From UBA11574 sp963752565 (GTDB lineage Bacteria > Desulfobacterota > Desulfobacteria > Desulfobacterales > UBA11574): a stretch of DNA of 64,000 nt. Below the pieces are notes generated by a model. That model was not told the DNA's origin and ran no database searches. It worked only from the letters and a program-made list of their open reading frames with translations. Shown here piece by piece: positions 54,599 to 63,758 of this stretch; positions within the stretch are counted from its first letter, which is position 1; every line of letters begins with the position of its first letter. The translations under genes and the position numbers were made by a program. The stretch covers positions 124,001 to 188,000 of the forward strand of contig CAVVZC010000017.1 of NCBI GenBank assembly GCA_963752565.1, in the 5' to 3' direction.

Positions 54599-54919
54599 CT
54601 ACAAACCTCCAGAAAGATCATTTAATTTGATACCCTCTGAATCCATTTCTAAATCTTTTCTAAGCTCTTTGCCAATCTCTATTAACTTTGCGTATATATC
54701 AAAGGAGTGGGTCATCATTTGCCGATTGTCTTCATGCAAATATTTTCCTGCCTTCTTTTTTTCCTCTTCTGCAACTTTCTCTATTTCATAAATGATGTCT
54801 TTATACCACATTTTTGACATCGGTAATTTAATACTGTAATTTTCTCTTTCCTCATTTAAGGAAAAATTAATTTCAACGGTTGGGTAATTGCCATCATAAC
54901 TGATTTTCATTTCTGCCAT
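54599..54919 (-). CDS. small hypothetical protein
   Basis: 106 residues, highly charged. The N-terminal beta-rich segment (MAEMKISYDGNYPTVEINFS) is followed by a long helical, probably coiled-coil part (KDIIYEIEKVAEEEKKKAGK). AGAGGA lies just upstream of the ATG, supporting a real gene. I do not recognise the family. It is alone between dnaE2 and an inverted-repeat element. Confidence 0.65.
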   Translation of the reverse strand: MAEMKISYDGNYPTVEINFSLNEERENYSIKLPMSKMWYKDIIYEIEKVAEEEKKKAGKYLHEDNRQMMTHSFDIYAKLIEIGKELRKDLEMDSEGIKLNDLSGGL

Positions 54920-54952
54920 AATTCCTCTCTTTTCTCAGGATTAACACACTTT

Positions 54953-55115
54953 AACCTGAATTGAGCGATTTTTTACTCGATCTGCACCAATCTCTTGCGC
55001 ACCAAATGCTCGCAAAAATCCTCGACAGACCGAAGGGTATGCCTGCGGTTTTTCCGAACCTTGCTGCATCAAGATCTCGGCACATATCTTCGCAAAAAAA
55101 CGCTCAACTCAGGTT
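54953..55115. mobile_element. 163-bp element with 15-bp terminal inverted repeats
   Basis: AACCTGAATTGAGCG (54953-54967) and CGCTCAACTCAGGTT (55101-55115) are complementary except at one position. The interior (about 130 bp) includes short sub-palindromes and no gene; a 74-codon open frame across it is not credible. MITE or foldback repeat. Confidence 0.6.
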
Positions 55116-55358
55116 GAAATTGATGAATTTACATACCGTCGAATTCATCAAACCTTTGGCGTTTAGTATTTATCTATTTTTTTAATTTTTTGTCAAATAA
55201 ATTTTATCAACATAATTTCAGCAAGTTATAATTCAGATTTCGCATCCTTTTTTTCGGGTGTTTCTTGAAATTATCATTTGCTTGACACGTTTACCGCATT
55301 ATCTTACATTTCTTGTGAAATATGCGTATTTTCAATTGTCAAATAGGAATAAAATATC

Positions 55359-56712
55359 ATGGAACTTACATCTTTAAGTGCAATTTCTCCTGTTGACGGC
55401 CGTTATCGAAAAACTGTTGAAAAGCTTGCAGAATATTTTTCAGAAGGCGCATTGATTAGATATCGTGTTCGAGTTGAAGTTGAATATTTTATCGCATTAT
55501 GCAATCTGCCGCTGCCTCAACTGGCAGATGTTGATAAGAGCATGTTTGAAAACTTGAGGCGTCTTTATAAAAATTTTTCTCATAAAGATGCTCAAAAAAT
55601 AAAAGACATCGAGGGGGTGACCAACCACGACGTCAAGGCGGTTGAATATTATCTCAAAGAAGCATTTGATGGGCTGGAATTGCATCCTTACAAAGAATTT
55701 ATCCATTTTGGCCTAACCTCTCAGGATATTAATAACACGGCGATACCCTGTTCGTTAAAAGAAGCCTGGACAGATATTTTGGAACCGGTTTTGGAACAGA
55801 TTGTGGCGGCATTAATTGAAAAAGCAAAACAATGGCAACATGTTCCTATGCTGGCTCGAACCCATGGCCAGCCGGCCTTGCCCACAAGCCTGGGCAAAGA
55901 ACTCTGTGTTTTTGTCGAGCGCTTGATAAAACAAAAAGCCCTGTTAAAAACAATTCCATTTTCAGCAAAATTTGGTGGGGCAACGGGTAATTTCAACGCG
56001 CATTATGTTACCTATCCAAACATCGACTGGATTGCATTCGGAAATTATTTTGTGAACGAAGTGCTGGGCCTTGAACGATCAAAAATGACGACTCAGGTTG
56101 AACATTATGATCATCTGGCCGCATTTTGTGATAACCTTAAAAGAATCAATACCATTCTCATTGATTTGGATCGAGACTTATGGTCGTATATCTCAATGAA
56201 TTATTTCATGCAAAAGATCAAAGAGAATGAAGTGGGATCTTCAACCATGCCCCACAAGGTCAATCCCATTGACTTCGAAAATTCAGAAGGAAATTTGGGA
56301 GTGGCAAATGCGATCTTCGCGCATCTTTCCTCAAAGCTCCCGATTTCACGGCTGCAGAGAGACTTGACCGACTCCACGGTTACAAGAAATATCGGTGTGC
56401 CGTTGGCCCATACTCTGATTGCCTTTAAATCATTGCTAAAAGGGCTGGACAAATTACTCCTAAATAATGAGGCGATTCGAAATGACTTGCAGAAAAACTG
56501 GGCGGTTGTGACTGAGGCGATTCAAACCATTTTGCGCAGGGAAGGGTATCCGGAACCCTATGAAGCTTTGAAAGCATTGACACGGGTCCATTCACACATT
56601 GACCGCAACACAATTTTAGAATTTATTGAAAGTCTTAGATGTTACACAAACCGTTAAAGATGAATTAAAAAAGATTTCACCAGAAAACTACATGGGCATC
56701 TACGATTTTTAA
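55359..56712 (+). CDS. purB: adenylosuccinate lyase, frameshift near the C-terminus
   Basis: PurB acts twice in purine synthesis, releasing fumarate from SAICAR and from adenylosuccinate. The N-terminus SLSAISPVDGRYRK and the segments ARTHGQPALPTSLGKE and GSSTMPHKVNP (about 293-303, the signature loop) mark the E. coli-like branch. The main frame stops at 56657. A one-base change near 56640 restores the normal ending, DVTQTVKDELKKISPENYMG, with TAA at 56710-56712. Because purB is a core gene, a sequence error is likely here. Confidence 0.93.
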
Positions 56713-56794
56713 CCAGTGCCGGAACAACACTGTCTTTTCCGCCAATATCTTTGCCTACCCCGTGAAATGCGTAGCCTATTTCTCTGGGGTCAGA

Positions 56795-56838
56795 CTCAAA
56801 TTTTAATCCGCCAGGCGGGGATTAATCCTCGAAATACT
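56795..56838. repeat. short dispersed repeat upstream of recB
   Basis: CTCAAATTTTAATCC, a GCCAGGCGGGGATTAATCC insertion, then TCGAAATACT. The same text without the insertion occurs at 43594-43618. It lies 18 bp before recB. Confidence 0.5.
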
Positions 56839-56855
56839 ACCATTGATAATTATAT

Positions 56856-59800
56856 ATGGAAATTTTTGATCCAATCAACACTCCCCTCACAGGAACCAAT
56901 CTTATTGAGGCAAGCGCAGGTACCGGTAAGACCTATGCCATTGTCGGCCTCTTTTTAAGACTTATTCTCGAAAAACAATTAACGGTAAATCAAATACTGG
57001 TGGTAACGTTTACCAAGGCTGCCACTGAAGAGCTTAAAGAAAGAATCCGCAACACGCTTTTGGATGTAAAATCCGCTTTTTTAAAGGACACGAGTAATGA
57101 TGTCTTCGTCAAAACCATTGTTAAAAAATATGATAATCGGGCCTTAGCAATTCAATTGATTCAAGATGCGCTGATGGACTTTGACAATGCCGCGATATTT
57201 ACCATACACGGTTTTTGTCAGCGGATTCTCCATGAGAATGCTTTTGAAACACAGATTTTGTTCGACACAGAACTTGTGGCCGATCCCACCAGCTTAACAC
57301 GGGAAATTGTGGATGATTTCTGGAGAAAACATTTTTACAGTTTGCCCATGGAATTTTTAAGTTATCTCCTAAAAAACATATCCGGACCCGAGTATTTTTT
57401 AAGGCTTCTGACAAAAAATAGAACCGCAGATATAAAGATTGTTCCAGAGCTTGAAAAGCCTGGTTTGGCAAGCCTTGATGACTTTAGAGCGATGTTCAAA
57501 AGACTGCAAACTATTTGGCCCAACTCACGCACCCATGTGACACGTTTGTTGAAAGAATCATCTCTTAGCGGATCAATTTATGGCAGTTTAAAAACAGTAA
57601 CAATGCAAACGAATGTTTCAAAAAGAGACTTGATGGTTGCCTCCATGATCGCATTAATGGACAAGTTTGTTGATGAAAAATCTACCGGCTTTCCTTTATT
57701 TAAAGGTTTTGAAAAATTTACCGCAACCAAAATAGAAAATTCAACCCGGAAAAATTATAGACCTTTTTCACATGAATATTTTGATATCTGTGATACGCTT
57801 TACCACAAAGGTGTTTCCCTTGAATCTGAGATGGATACATATTTGCTGTATTTTAAAGCCCAGTGTTTCAAATTCGCCCGGGAACAGCTTTTGGTCAGAA
57901 AAAAACAAAATAATATTCAATTCTATGACGATCTTTTAATAAAGCTTAAAAACGCACTCGAAGATAACGGTGGGAAAAAACTCGCTCGAATAATTCGGAA
58001 AAAATACAGTGCCGCCCTTGTTGATGAATTTCAGGACACGGATTCTTTTCAGTATATAATTTTTTCCCGGATTTTCGATTCAAAAAAAAGCACACTTTTT
58101 CTGATCGGAGATCCAAAACAATCCATATACAGTTTCCGGGGAGCCGACATTTTTTCTTATATGAAAGCTGCTCGAAACACAGATTCAAAATATACCTTGA
58201 TAAAAAACTGGCGATCAAATCATAATTTGATAACCGCATTAAATACCATATTCTCAAATATAAATGCACCGTTTGTCTTTGATAAGATTGGATTTGAAAA
58301 AGGTATTTCCGGAAAGAAAATCAAATCGATGAACGAAAGATCTTTGCCGGCGTTGACATTATGGTATTTGGGAGCAAATAAAAAGGCCAACACACCTAAA
58401 CCACTGAGCAAAACCGAGGCTGTGCCACTCATCGCAAGGGCGGTTGCGGGAGAAATATCCCGCCTTATCTTGGAAAATAAAAACAATCTCTTCCATGGCA
58501 TTCATGCAAAAGATATTGCTGTTCTTGTAAGGACAAATCGACAGGCGCAGATCATAAAAAAGAACCTTTCATTAAAAAATATCCCATCGGTCCTCCATCA
58601 TACAGGAAACATATTCCATACCCATGAGGCAATGGAAATGGAAAGAATTCTGTTAAGCATTGCCGAACCCGGAAACGAAAGGGCATTTAATGCTGCGGTG
58701 GTGACCGATATCCTTGGTGTTTTTGGAGAGGACCTCGATTCGGTCAGCGGGGAACCGCTCTGGTTGGAAGCCAAATTTAGCAGGTTCAGAGAATATTTTC
58801 GCTTATGGATACAATATGGCTTTATCCGGATGTTTCGGCTGTTGATGGCCGAGGAAAAGGTTAGGGAACGCCTTTTGAGTTTTCCTGATGGTGAAAGGAG
58901 ACTGACCAATCTACTCCATTTGGCAGAAATTCTACATCAGCAATCGTCTGAAAAAAAACTTGGTGTCACCGGTCTGCTTAAATGGCTTTCAGAACAAAGA
59001 AACGCTGAAGTAGCTGAATCCGAAACGCATCAACTTCGTCTTGAAAGCGATGATCAGGCCGTACAAATTATCACCATTCACAAAAGTAAAGGTCTTGAGT
59101 TCCCGGTTGTGTTTTGTCCCTTTGCATGGGAGGGATCCTTAATTAAAGACCGCGAGATTCTGTTTCATGACACGGATAAAAATGAAACCCTCATTCTTGA
59201 TCTTGGTTCAAAAAACTTCGACACACACCTTGCCATTGCTCAAAATGAACTCCTGGCTGAAAACCTGAGGTTGCTTTATGTTGCAATAACACGAGCGATA
59301 CATAAATGTTATCTTGTATGGGGTAGATTCAATACCGCTGAAACTTCTGCTATCGCTTATCTGTTACATTATAAAGGGCAACCCGAAGATATTTTAAGAG
59401 AAAATCTGATGGCCTCTTTAAGAGAAGATATTTTAGATAAAAACGAAGAGGATTTGCTCGAAGACTTGAAACAGCTATCAACCCAGTCAGAAGGGTCAAT
59501 AAAAATTGTTCCGCTATCGTTTGACGATACCACGGAATACTTGACAGGTGAGGATAAAAAGGAAGGGCTGTCTTGCAGATATTTTTCAGGAAAAGTTGAT
59601 ACCACATGGAACATCTCCAGTTTTTCACATCTCATATCACAACGGGCACTGGATGCAGAACTTCCGGATCGTGACGTATACCATGATTTATATACACCCA
59701 TAACGGAAAACGATTTGCATTTATATAAAAATGAAAACATTTTTTCATTTCCAAAAGGAATCCGGGCCGGGATATTTTTCCATGACGTTTTTGAACATCT

Positions 59801-60482
59801 TGATTTTGCTGAAAGCTCTACAGAAGAAAGAATAAAATTGATATCAAACAAATTAAAGGAATACAAATTTGAATCCAAATGGCAGAAACCTGTCTGTGCC
59901 ATGGTGGACAATGTTCTTTCAGTACCACTTTGCATAAACAACACCACGTTGACGCTTTCTTCCGTTCAATGCCGCAACAGGATCAATGAAATGGAGTTTT
60001 ATTTTCCACTCAAACCGGTGTCACCGAATCGACTCAGAAAGATATTTGCTGATTATGGGGGCATCGATCTTGTTGATAATTTTCCGGACCGGCTTGGTAA
60101 ACTCAATTTTAATTTAACCAAAGGGTTTATGAAAGGGTACATCGATATGGTTTTTCATGACCAGGATCGTTTTTGGTTGGTGGACTGGAAATCGAACTTT
60201 TTAGGAAATAGCGTTGAAGACTATGACAAAAATGTTTTGAATAATGTGATGAGCAGGGACTTTTATATTTTGCAATATCATTTATATGTCATAGCACTTC
60301 ATCAATACCTTCAGCTGAGAATACCTGAATTTAATTATGAACGACATTTTGGCAGTGTTTTTTACATCTTTATAAGAGGGGTGGACCCGGACAAAGGCCC
60401 GGAATTCGGTATTTACAAAGATATTCCCGATAAAACTCTTGTTGATGCTCTTCTTAAGGAGCTTGTATTCGAAGAACATTAA
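56856..60482 (+). CDS. recB: exodeoxyribonuclease V (RecBCD) beta subunit
   Basis: 1,208 residues. The SF1A helicase has Walker A EASAGTGKTY (about 18-27), VVTFTKAATEELKERIR, the DEFQDTD motif (about 390), LIGDPKQSIYSFRGAD, TIHKSKGLEFPVVF and LRLLYVAITRA. The C-terminal RecB nuclease has DMVFHDQDRFWLVDWKSNF, with the catalytic Asp-Trp-Lys near 1107. It loads onto double-strand ends for resection and RecA loading. recD follows after 91 bp. recC is not adjacent. Confidence 0.94.
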   Translation: MEIFDPINTPLTGTNLIEASAGTGKTYAIVGLFLRLILEKQLTVNQILVVTFTKAATEELKERIRNTLLDVKSAFLKDTSNDVFVKTIVKKYDNRALAIQLIQDALMDFDNAAIFTIHGFCQRILHENAFETQILFDTELVADPTSLTREIVDDFWRKHFYSLPMEFLSYLLKNISGPEYFLRLLTKNRTADIKIVPELEKPGLASLDDFRAMFKRLQTIWPNSRTHVTRLLKESSLSGSIYGSLKTVTMQTNVSKRDLMVASMIALMDKFVDEKSTGFPLFKGFEKFTATKIENSTRKNYRPFSHEYFDICDTLYHKGVSLESEMDTYLLYFKAQCFKFAREQLLVRKKQNNIQFYDDLLIKLKNALEDNGGKKLARIIRKKYSAALVDEFQDTDSFQYIIFSRIFDSKKSTLFLIGDPKQSIYSFRGADIFSYMKAARNTDSKYTLIKNWRSNHNLITALNTIFSNINAPFVFDKIGFEKGISGKKIKSMNERSLPALTLWYLGANKKANTPKPLSKTEAVPLIARAVAGEISRLILENKNNLFHGIHAKDIAVLVRTNRQAQIIKKNLSLKNIPSVLHHTGNIFHTHEAMEMERILLSIAEPGNERAFNAAVVTDILGVFGEDLDSVSGEPLWLEAKFSRFREYFRLWIQYGFIRMFRLLMAEEKVRERLLSFPDGERRLTNLLHLAEILHQQSSEKKLGVTGLLKWLSEQRNAEVAESETHQLRLESDDQAVQIITIHKSKGLEFPVVFCPFAWEGSLIKDREILFHDTDKNETLILDLGSKNFDTHLAIAQNELLAENLRLLYVAITRAIHKCYLVWGRFNTAETSAIAYLLHYKGQPEDILRENLMASLREDILDKNEEDLLEDLKQLSTQSEGSIKIVPLSFDDTTEYLTGEDKKEGLSCRYFSGKVDTTWNISSFSHLISQRALDAELPDRDVYHDLYTPITENDLHLYKNENIFSFPKGIRAGIFFHDVFEHLDFAESSTEERIKLISNKLKEYKFESKWQKPVCAMVDNVLSVPLCINNTTLTLSSVQCRNRINEMEFYFPLKPVSPNRLRKIFADYGGIDLVDNFPDRLGKLNFNLTKGFMKGYIDMVFHDQDRFWLVDWKSNFLGNSVEDYDKNVLNNVMSRDFYILQYHLYVIALHQYLQLRIPEFNYERHFGSVFYIFIRGVDPDKGPEFGIYKDIPDKTLVDALLKELVFEEH

Positions 60483-60573
60483 TCCAATCCGGATAAATTT
60501 GAACCCAGCTGAAAATTGACGATCGAATATTGAAAATTTTAAAAACCGCTTTACCCTTTAATTGATGTATTAA

Positions 60574-62445
60574 ATGAATAAAGACAATATAACCAACTTA
60601 ATTGAAACAGGATATCTGTCTGAAATAGACGTATATTTTGGAAAGTTTATTGCCGGTCTTGATAAAAATGATAATCCGGACATTTTTCTTGCTGCTGCCC
60701 TTGTCGGCCGTGCAACCGGTGACGGAGATGGGTATCTTGACCTCAATTCTATCGCCCGAAATCCGATCCTTTTAGACGTTGCTGTTGAAGGTGGGTTTAT
60801 AAGTCCGAAACTTTCAGAGTGGTTAAAAACGTTAAGCCAAAGCCGGGTGGTGGGAACCCCCGGTGAATTTCGTCCCCTGATACTCGATGAAAAAAACAGA
60901 CTTTACCTTTACAGATATTGGGATTACGAAAACAGACTTTCAAGGTCAATCAAACACCGCATCAAGGAAGACATTCAGGGAATAAATAGATCCATTTTAA
61001 AAGACAGCCTAAACAGGCTTTTTCCAAATAATGGGACTGATGAATTCAATTGGCACAAAGTGGCAGGGGTTATCGCTGCGTTTAAAAAGTTTTGTGTCAT
61101 TACCGGAGGTCCGGGAACCGGCAAAACTTTTACGACAGCAAAAATTCTTGCCCTTCTTTTAGAGCTATCCCGAAAAGATAAACTCAGCATTTTGCTCGCT
61201 GCGCCCACAGGAAAAGCAGCGGCACAGATCGGTGAATCAATTAAGGCTGCAAAAAAAACCCTCAACTGTTGCGATGATATTATCGATGCCATACCTTCCG
61301 AGGCAACCACGATCCACAGAATGCTGAAAACAATTCCTGGCTCCCCGTATTTTTACCATAATGCTGAAAATCCTCTCACTGCCGACATCGTCGTCGTGGA
61401 TGAAAGTTCAATGGTAGATCTTGCGTTGATGTCCAAACTCTTTTCAGCTGTGAAAAATGATGCCAGAATCATACTCATTGGAGACAGGGATCAGCTTTCT
61501 TCAGTGGAAGCAGGTTTTGTTATGGCAGATATCTGTGACAGGGACAATGTCCACTTATTTTCAGAATATTTTTACAAACAGTTTGAGAAGCTAACCCAGT
61601 GTAAAATGGAAGTCTCGAGTAAGAGACTTAAAGATAATCCAGGCCTTTATGACTGCATGGTTGTTCTAAAAAAGAGTTATCGATTTACAGATACCAGTGG
61701 AATTGGAGAATGCAGCCGAGCTGTAAATAACGGCAAATTTGATAAAACTTTCTCAATTCTTAAACGTAATCCGGATCAAATCGATTGGAAAAAGATCTCA
61801 GGCCCTAACGATCCTTCAATGGCACTGCCAAAAGAAGTCATCAATGGATATTCAGAGTATCTTAATTGCCATGATCCTCACAGAGCACTTGAGCTGTTTA
61901 ATCGATTTAGGATACTTTGTGCCGTCAAATTTGGCGCATTGGGCGTTACCGGAATAAACAAATTGACGGAGGAAATATTAAACCGGAACGGCTTTATCAA
62001 ACTCGATAATTTATCAACCTATCCATGGTACAGAGGAAGACCTGTTCTGATTACGCGTAACGATTACAGCTTGGAACTTTTTAATGGAGATATCGGAATC
62101 ACCATGCCGGAACCTGATGCAAAAAGGAGAGATTTGTATGTTTATTTTTCAGGTGTTTCCGGTAAACTCAGGCGATTTCTTCCACATCGGCTTCCGGAAC
62201 ACGAAACAGCGTATGCAATGACTGTTCACAAAAGTCAGGGGTCTGAGTTTGAGACAGTCCTTCTTATTTTACCGAACAAAGATTATCCTGTATTAACCCG
62301 TGAACTGCTTTACACAGGAATTACCAGAGCCAAAAACCATATTTCGATTTGGGGTAGGGAAGAGATCATTAAAACCACCATATTGCGTAAAATTAACCGT
62401 AACTCAGGGTTGAAGGATGCGTTGTGGGACGAACAGATTAAATGA
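60574..62445 (+). CDS. recD: exodeoxyribonuclease V alpha subunit
   Basis: 623-residue SF1B helicase. Walker A GGPGTGKTFT (about 177-186), AAPTGKAAAQIGES, VVDESSMVDLALMSKL, LIGDRDQLSSVEAG and the C-terminal MTVHKSQGSEFETVLL / YTGITRAKNH motifs are intact. The N-terminal RecB-interaction domain is present, so this is the RecBCD type rather than stand-alone RecD2. It is co-directional with recB. Confidence 0.93.
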   Translation: MNKDNITNLIETGYLSEIDVYFGKFIAGLDKNDNPDIFLAAALVGRATGDGDGYLDLNSIARNPILLDVAVEGGFISPKLSEWLKTLSQSRVVGTPGEFRPLILDEKNRLYLYRYWDYENRLSRSIKHRIKEDIQGINRSILKDSLNRLFPNNGTDEFNWHKVAGVIAAFKKFCVITGGPGTGKTFTTAKILALLLELSRKDKLSILLAAPTGKAAAQIGESIKAAKKTLNCCDDIIDAIPSEATTIHRMLKTIPGSPYFYHNAENPLTADIVVVDESSMVDLALMSKLFSAVKNDARIILIGDRDQLSSVEAGFVMADICDRDNVHLFSEYFYKQFEKLTQCKMEVSSKRLKDNPGLYDCMVVLKKSYRFTDTSGIGECSRAVNNGKFDKTFSILKRNPDQIDWKKISGPNDPSMALPKEVINGYSEYLNCHDPHRALELFNRFRILCAVKFGALGVTGINKLTEEILNRNGFIKLDNLSTYPWYRGRPVLITRNDYSLELFNGDIGITMPEPDAKRRDLYVYFSGVSGKLRRFLPHRLPEHETAYAMTVHKSQGSEFETVLLILPNKDYPVLTRELLYTGITRAKNHISIWGREEIIKTTILRKINRNSGLKDALWDEQIK

Positions 62446-62449
62446 ACTA

Positions 62450-62702
62450 CCTGAACCTTGCACGAGTCGGAGGCTTTCATATGCAAGGCACTTAAGGGCG
62501 AAGCCATAATCGGCTATTGCGAGTTCTTAATAACGCAGCATATGAAAGTTTCCGGCTCGCCGTTTAGGGTGAAAATTGATGCGAAAAAAAGAACATCATC
62601 CGATTTACCATATTGGTAAAATGTATGATGCTATGATGTTGTTTAAAGCCGCTTCAATTAATGATTATAACGATTCTCATCAATTTTCATGCAAGATTCA
62701 GG
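62450..62702. mobile_element. MITE-like element, 253-bp full-length copy
   Basis: CCTGAACCTTGCA (62450-62462) and TGCAAGATTCAGG (62690-62702) are terminal inverted repeats with one mismatch. The left 48 bp match the right end of 3401-3487, and the right 48 bp match its left end. The CATATGAAAG-CTCCGRCTCG module occurs twice inside, once inverted. No gene is encoded. It lies between recD and the FabH-type gene. Confidence 0.7.
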
Positions 62703-62725
62703 CAATACGTTAACAGGGAACCTCT

Positions 62726-63736
62726 ATGAAAAAAACAATAATCAAAGGAACCGGTCGTTATGCGCCGCCACGCATTGTAACAAACGATGATCTTTCACAA
62801 TGGATGGATACGTCAGACGAATGGATTCGACAACGGACCGGAATAGAGCAAAGACACTGGGTCCCAGAAGAGGGCGGTGTTGGATCTTCTGATCTTGGGC
62901 TTGAAGCTGCAAAAATCGCTCTTAAGCGTGCGGGGTGGTCACCTGAAGATATTGATCTCATTATATTCGGAACTTTGAGTCCGGATATCTATTTTCCGGG
63001 TTCAGGGTGTCTCTTGCAGCATAAACTTGGGCTTAAAACAACGCCTGCCCTTGATATCCGGCAGCAATGTACAGGGTTTATTTATGGGTTAACCACTGCT
63101 GACGCTTTTATTCAAAGCGGGCATGCAAGTCGGATTCTTTTGGTCGGTGCTGAAGTTCATAGCACGGCACTCGACATTTCCACCCGGGGTCGCCATGTGT
63201 CGGTCATATTCGGTGACGGCGCAGGTGCTGCTTGTCTGGAGGGCGTTGAAACCGATGAATCTGTGGGTGTTATATCCTCTGTACTTCACGCCCAGGGAGA
63301 ACTAGCAAATGTCCTTATGATGGAGTTGCCGTCGCATAAAATGAGCCCTTTTTTAAGTGAAGAGATGATGACAGAGGGTCGCCATTACCCGGTGATGGAC
63401 GGCAGACTGGTTTTTAAAACCGCGGTGAAAAGACTTTCACAGGTTACCAAAACGGTTTTGAAAAAAGCGAATCTTTCATTGGATGATATCGACCTTTTCA
63501 TACCGCATCAGGCCAATCTTCGTATCAACGAAGCATTTGCAAATCTGATGAATGTGTCTCAAGAAAAAGTGTTTAACAATATTCAGCAATATGGAAATAC
63601 AACAGCAGCGAGCATACCCATCGCACTGGATGAAGCCCTTGAGAAGAACCGTATCGGCAAGGGCAGCACGGTTGTTTTTCTGGCACTGGGTGCAGGATTG
63701 ACCTGGGGAGCAGTAATCTATCGATTTGCAGAATAA
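62726..63736 (+). CDS. fabH: beta-ketoacyl-ACP synthase III (FabH family)
   Basis: 336 residues with the thiolase-fold catalytic triad: Cys in IRQQCTGFIYGL, His in IPHQANLRI and Asn in YGNTTAAS. The N-terminal segment GTGRYAPPRIVTNDDL and WIRQRTGIEQRH are family typical, and GAGLTWGA ends the protein. It starts fatty-acid chains by condensing an acyl-CoA with malonyl-ACP. It is isolated from other fab genes, so a specialised role in lipid or secondary-product synthesis is possible. AGGGAA precedes the ATG. Confidence 0.9.
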   Translation: MKKTIIKGTGRYAPPRIVTNDDLSQWMDTSDEWIRQRTGIEQRHWVPEEGGVGSSDLGLEAAKIALKRAGWSPEDIDLIIFGTLSPDIYFPGSGCLLQHKLGLKTTPALDIRQQCTGFIYGLTTADAFIQSGHASRILLVGAEVHSTALDISTRGRHVSVIFGDGAGAACLEGVETDESVGVISSVLHAQGELANVLMMELPSHKMSPFLSEEMMTEGRHYPVMDGRLVFKTAVKRLSQVTKTVLKKANLSLDDIDLFIPHQANLRINEAFANLMNVSQEKVFNNIQQYGNTTAASIPIALDEALEKNRIGKGSTVVFLALGAGLTWGAVIYRFAE

Positions 63737-63758
63737 AAACGTTCAACTTGTGACATTC

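Noticed and set aside
54961..55185. 74-codon plus-strand frame after dnaE2
   Set aside because: It runs through the 163-bp inverted-repeat element from a TTG start and resembles nothing; a repeat artefact.
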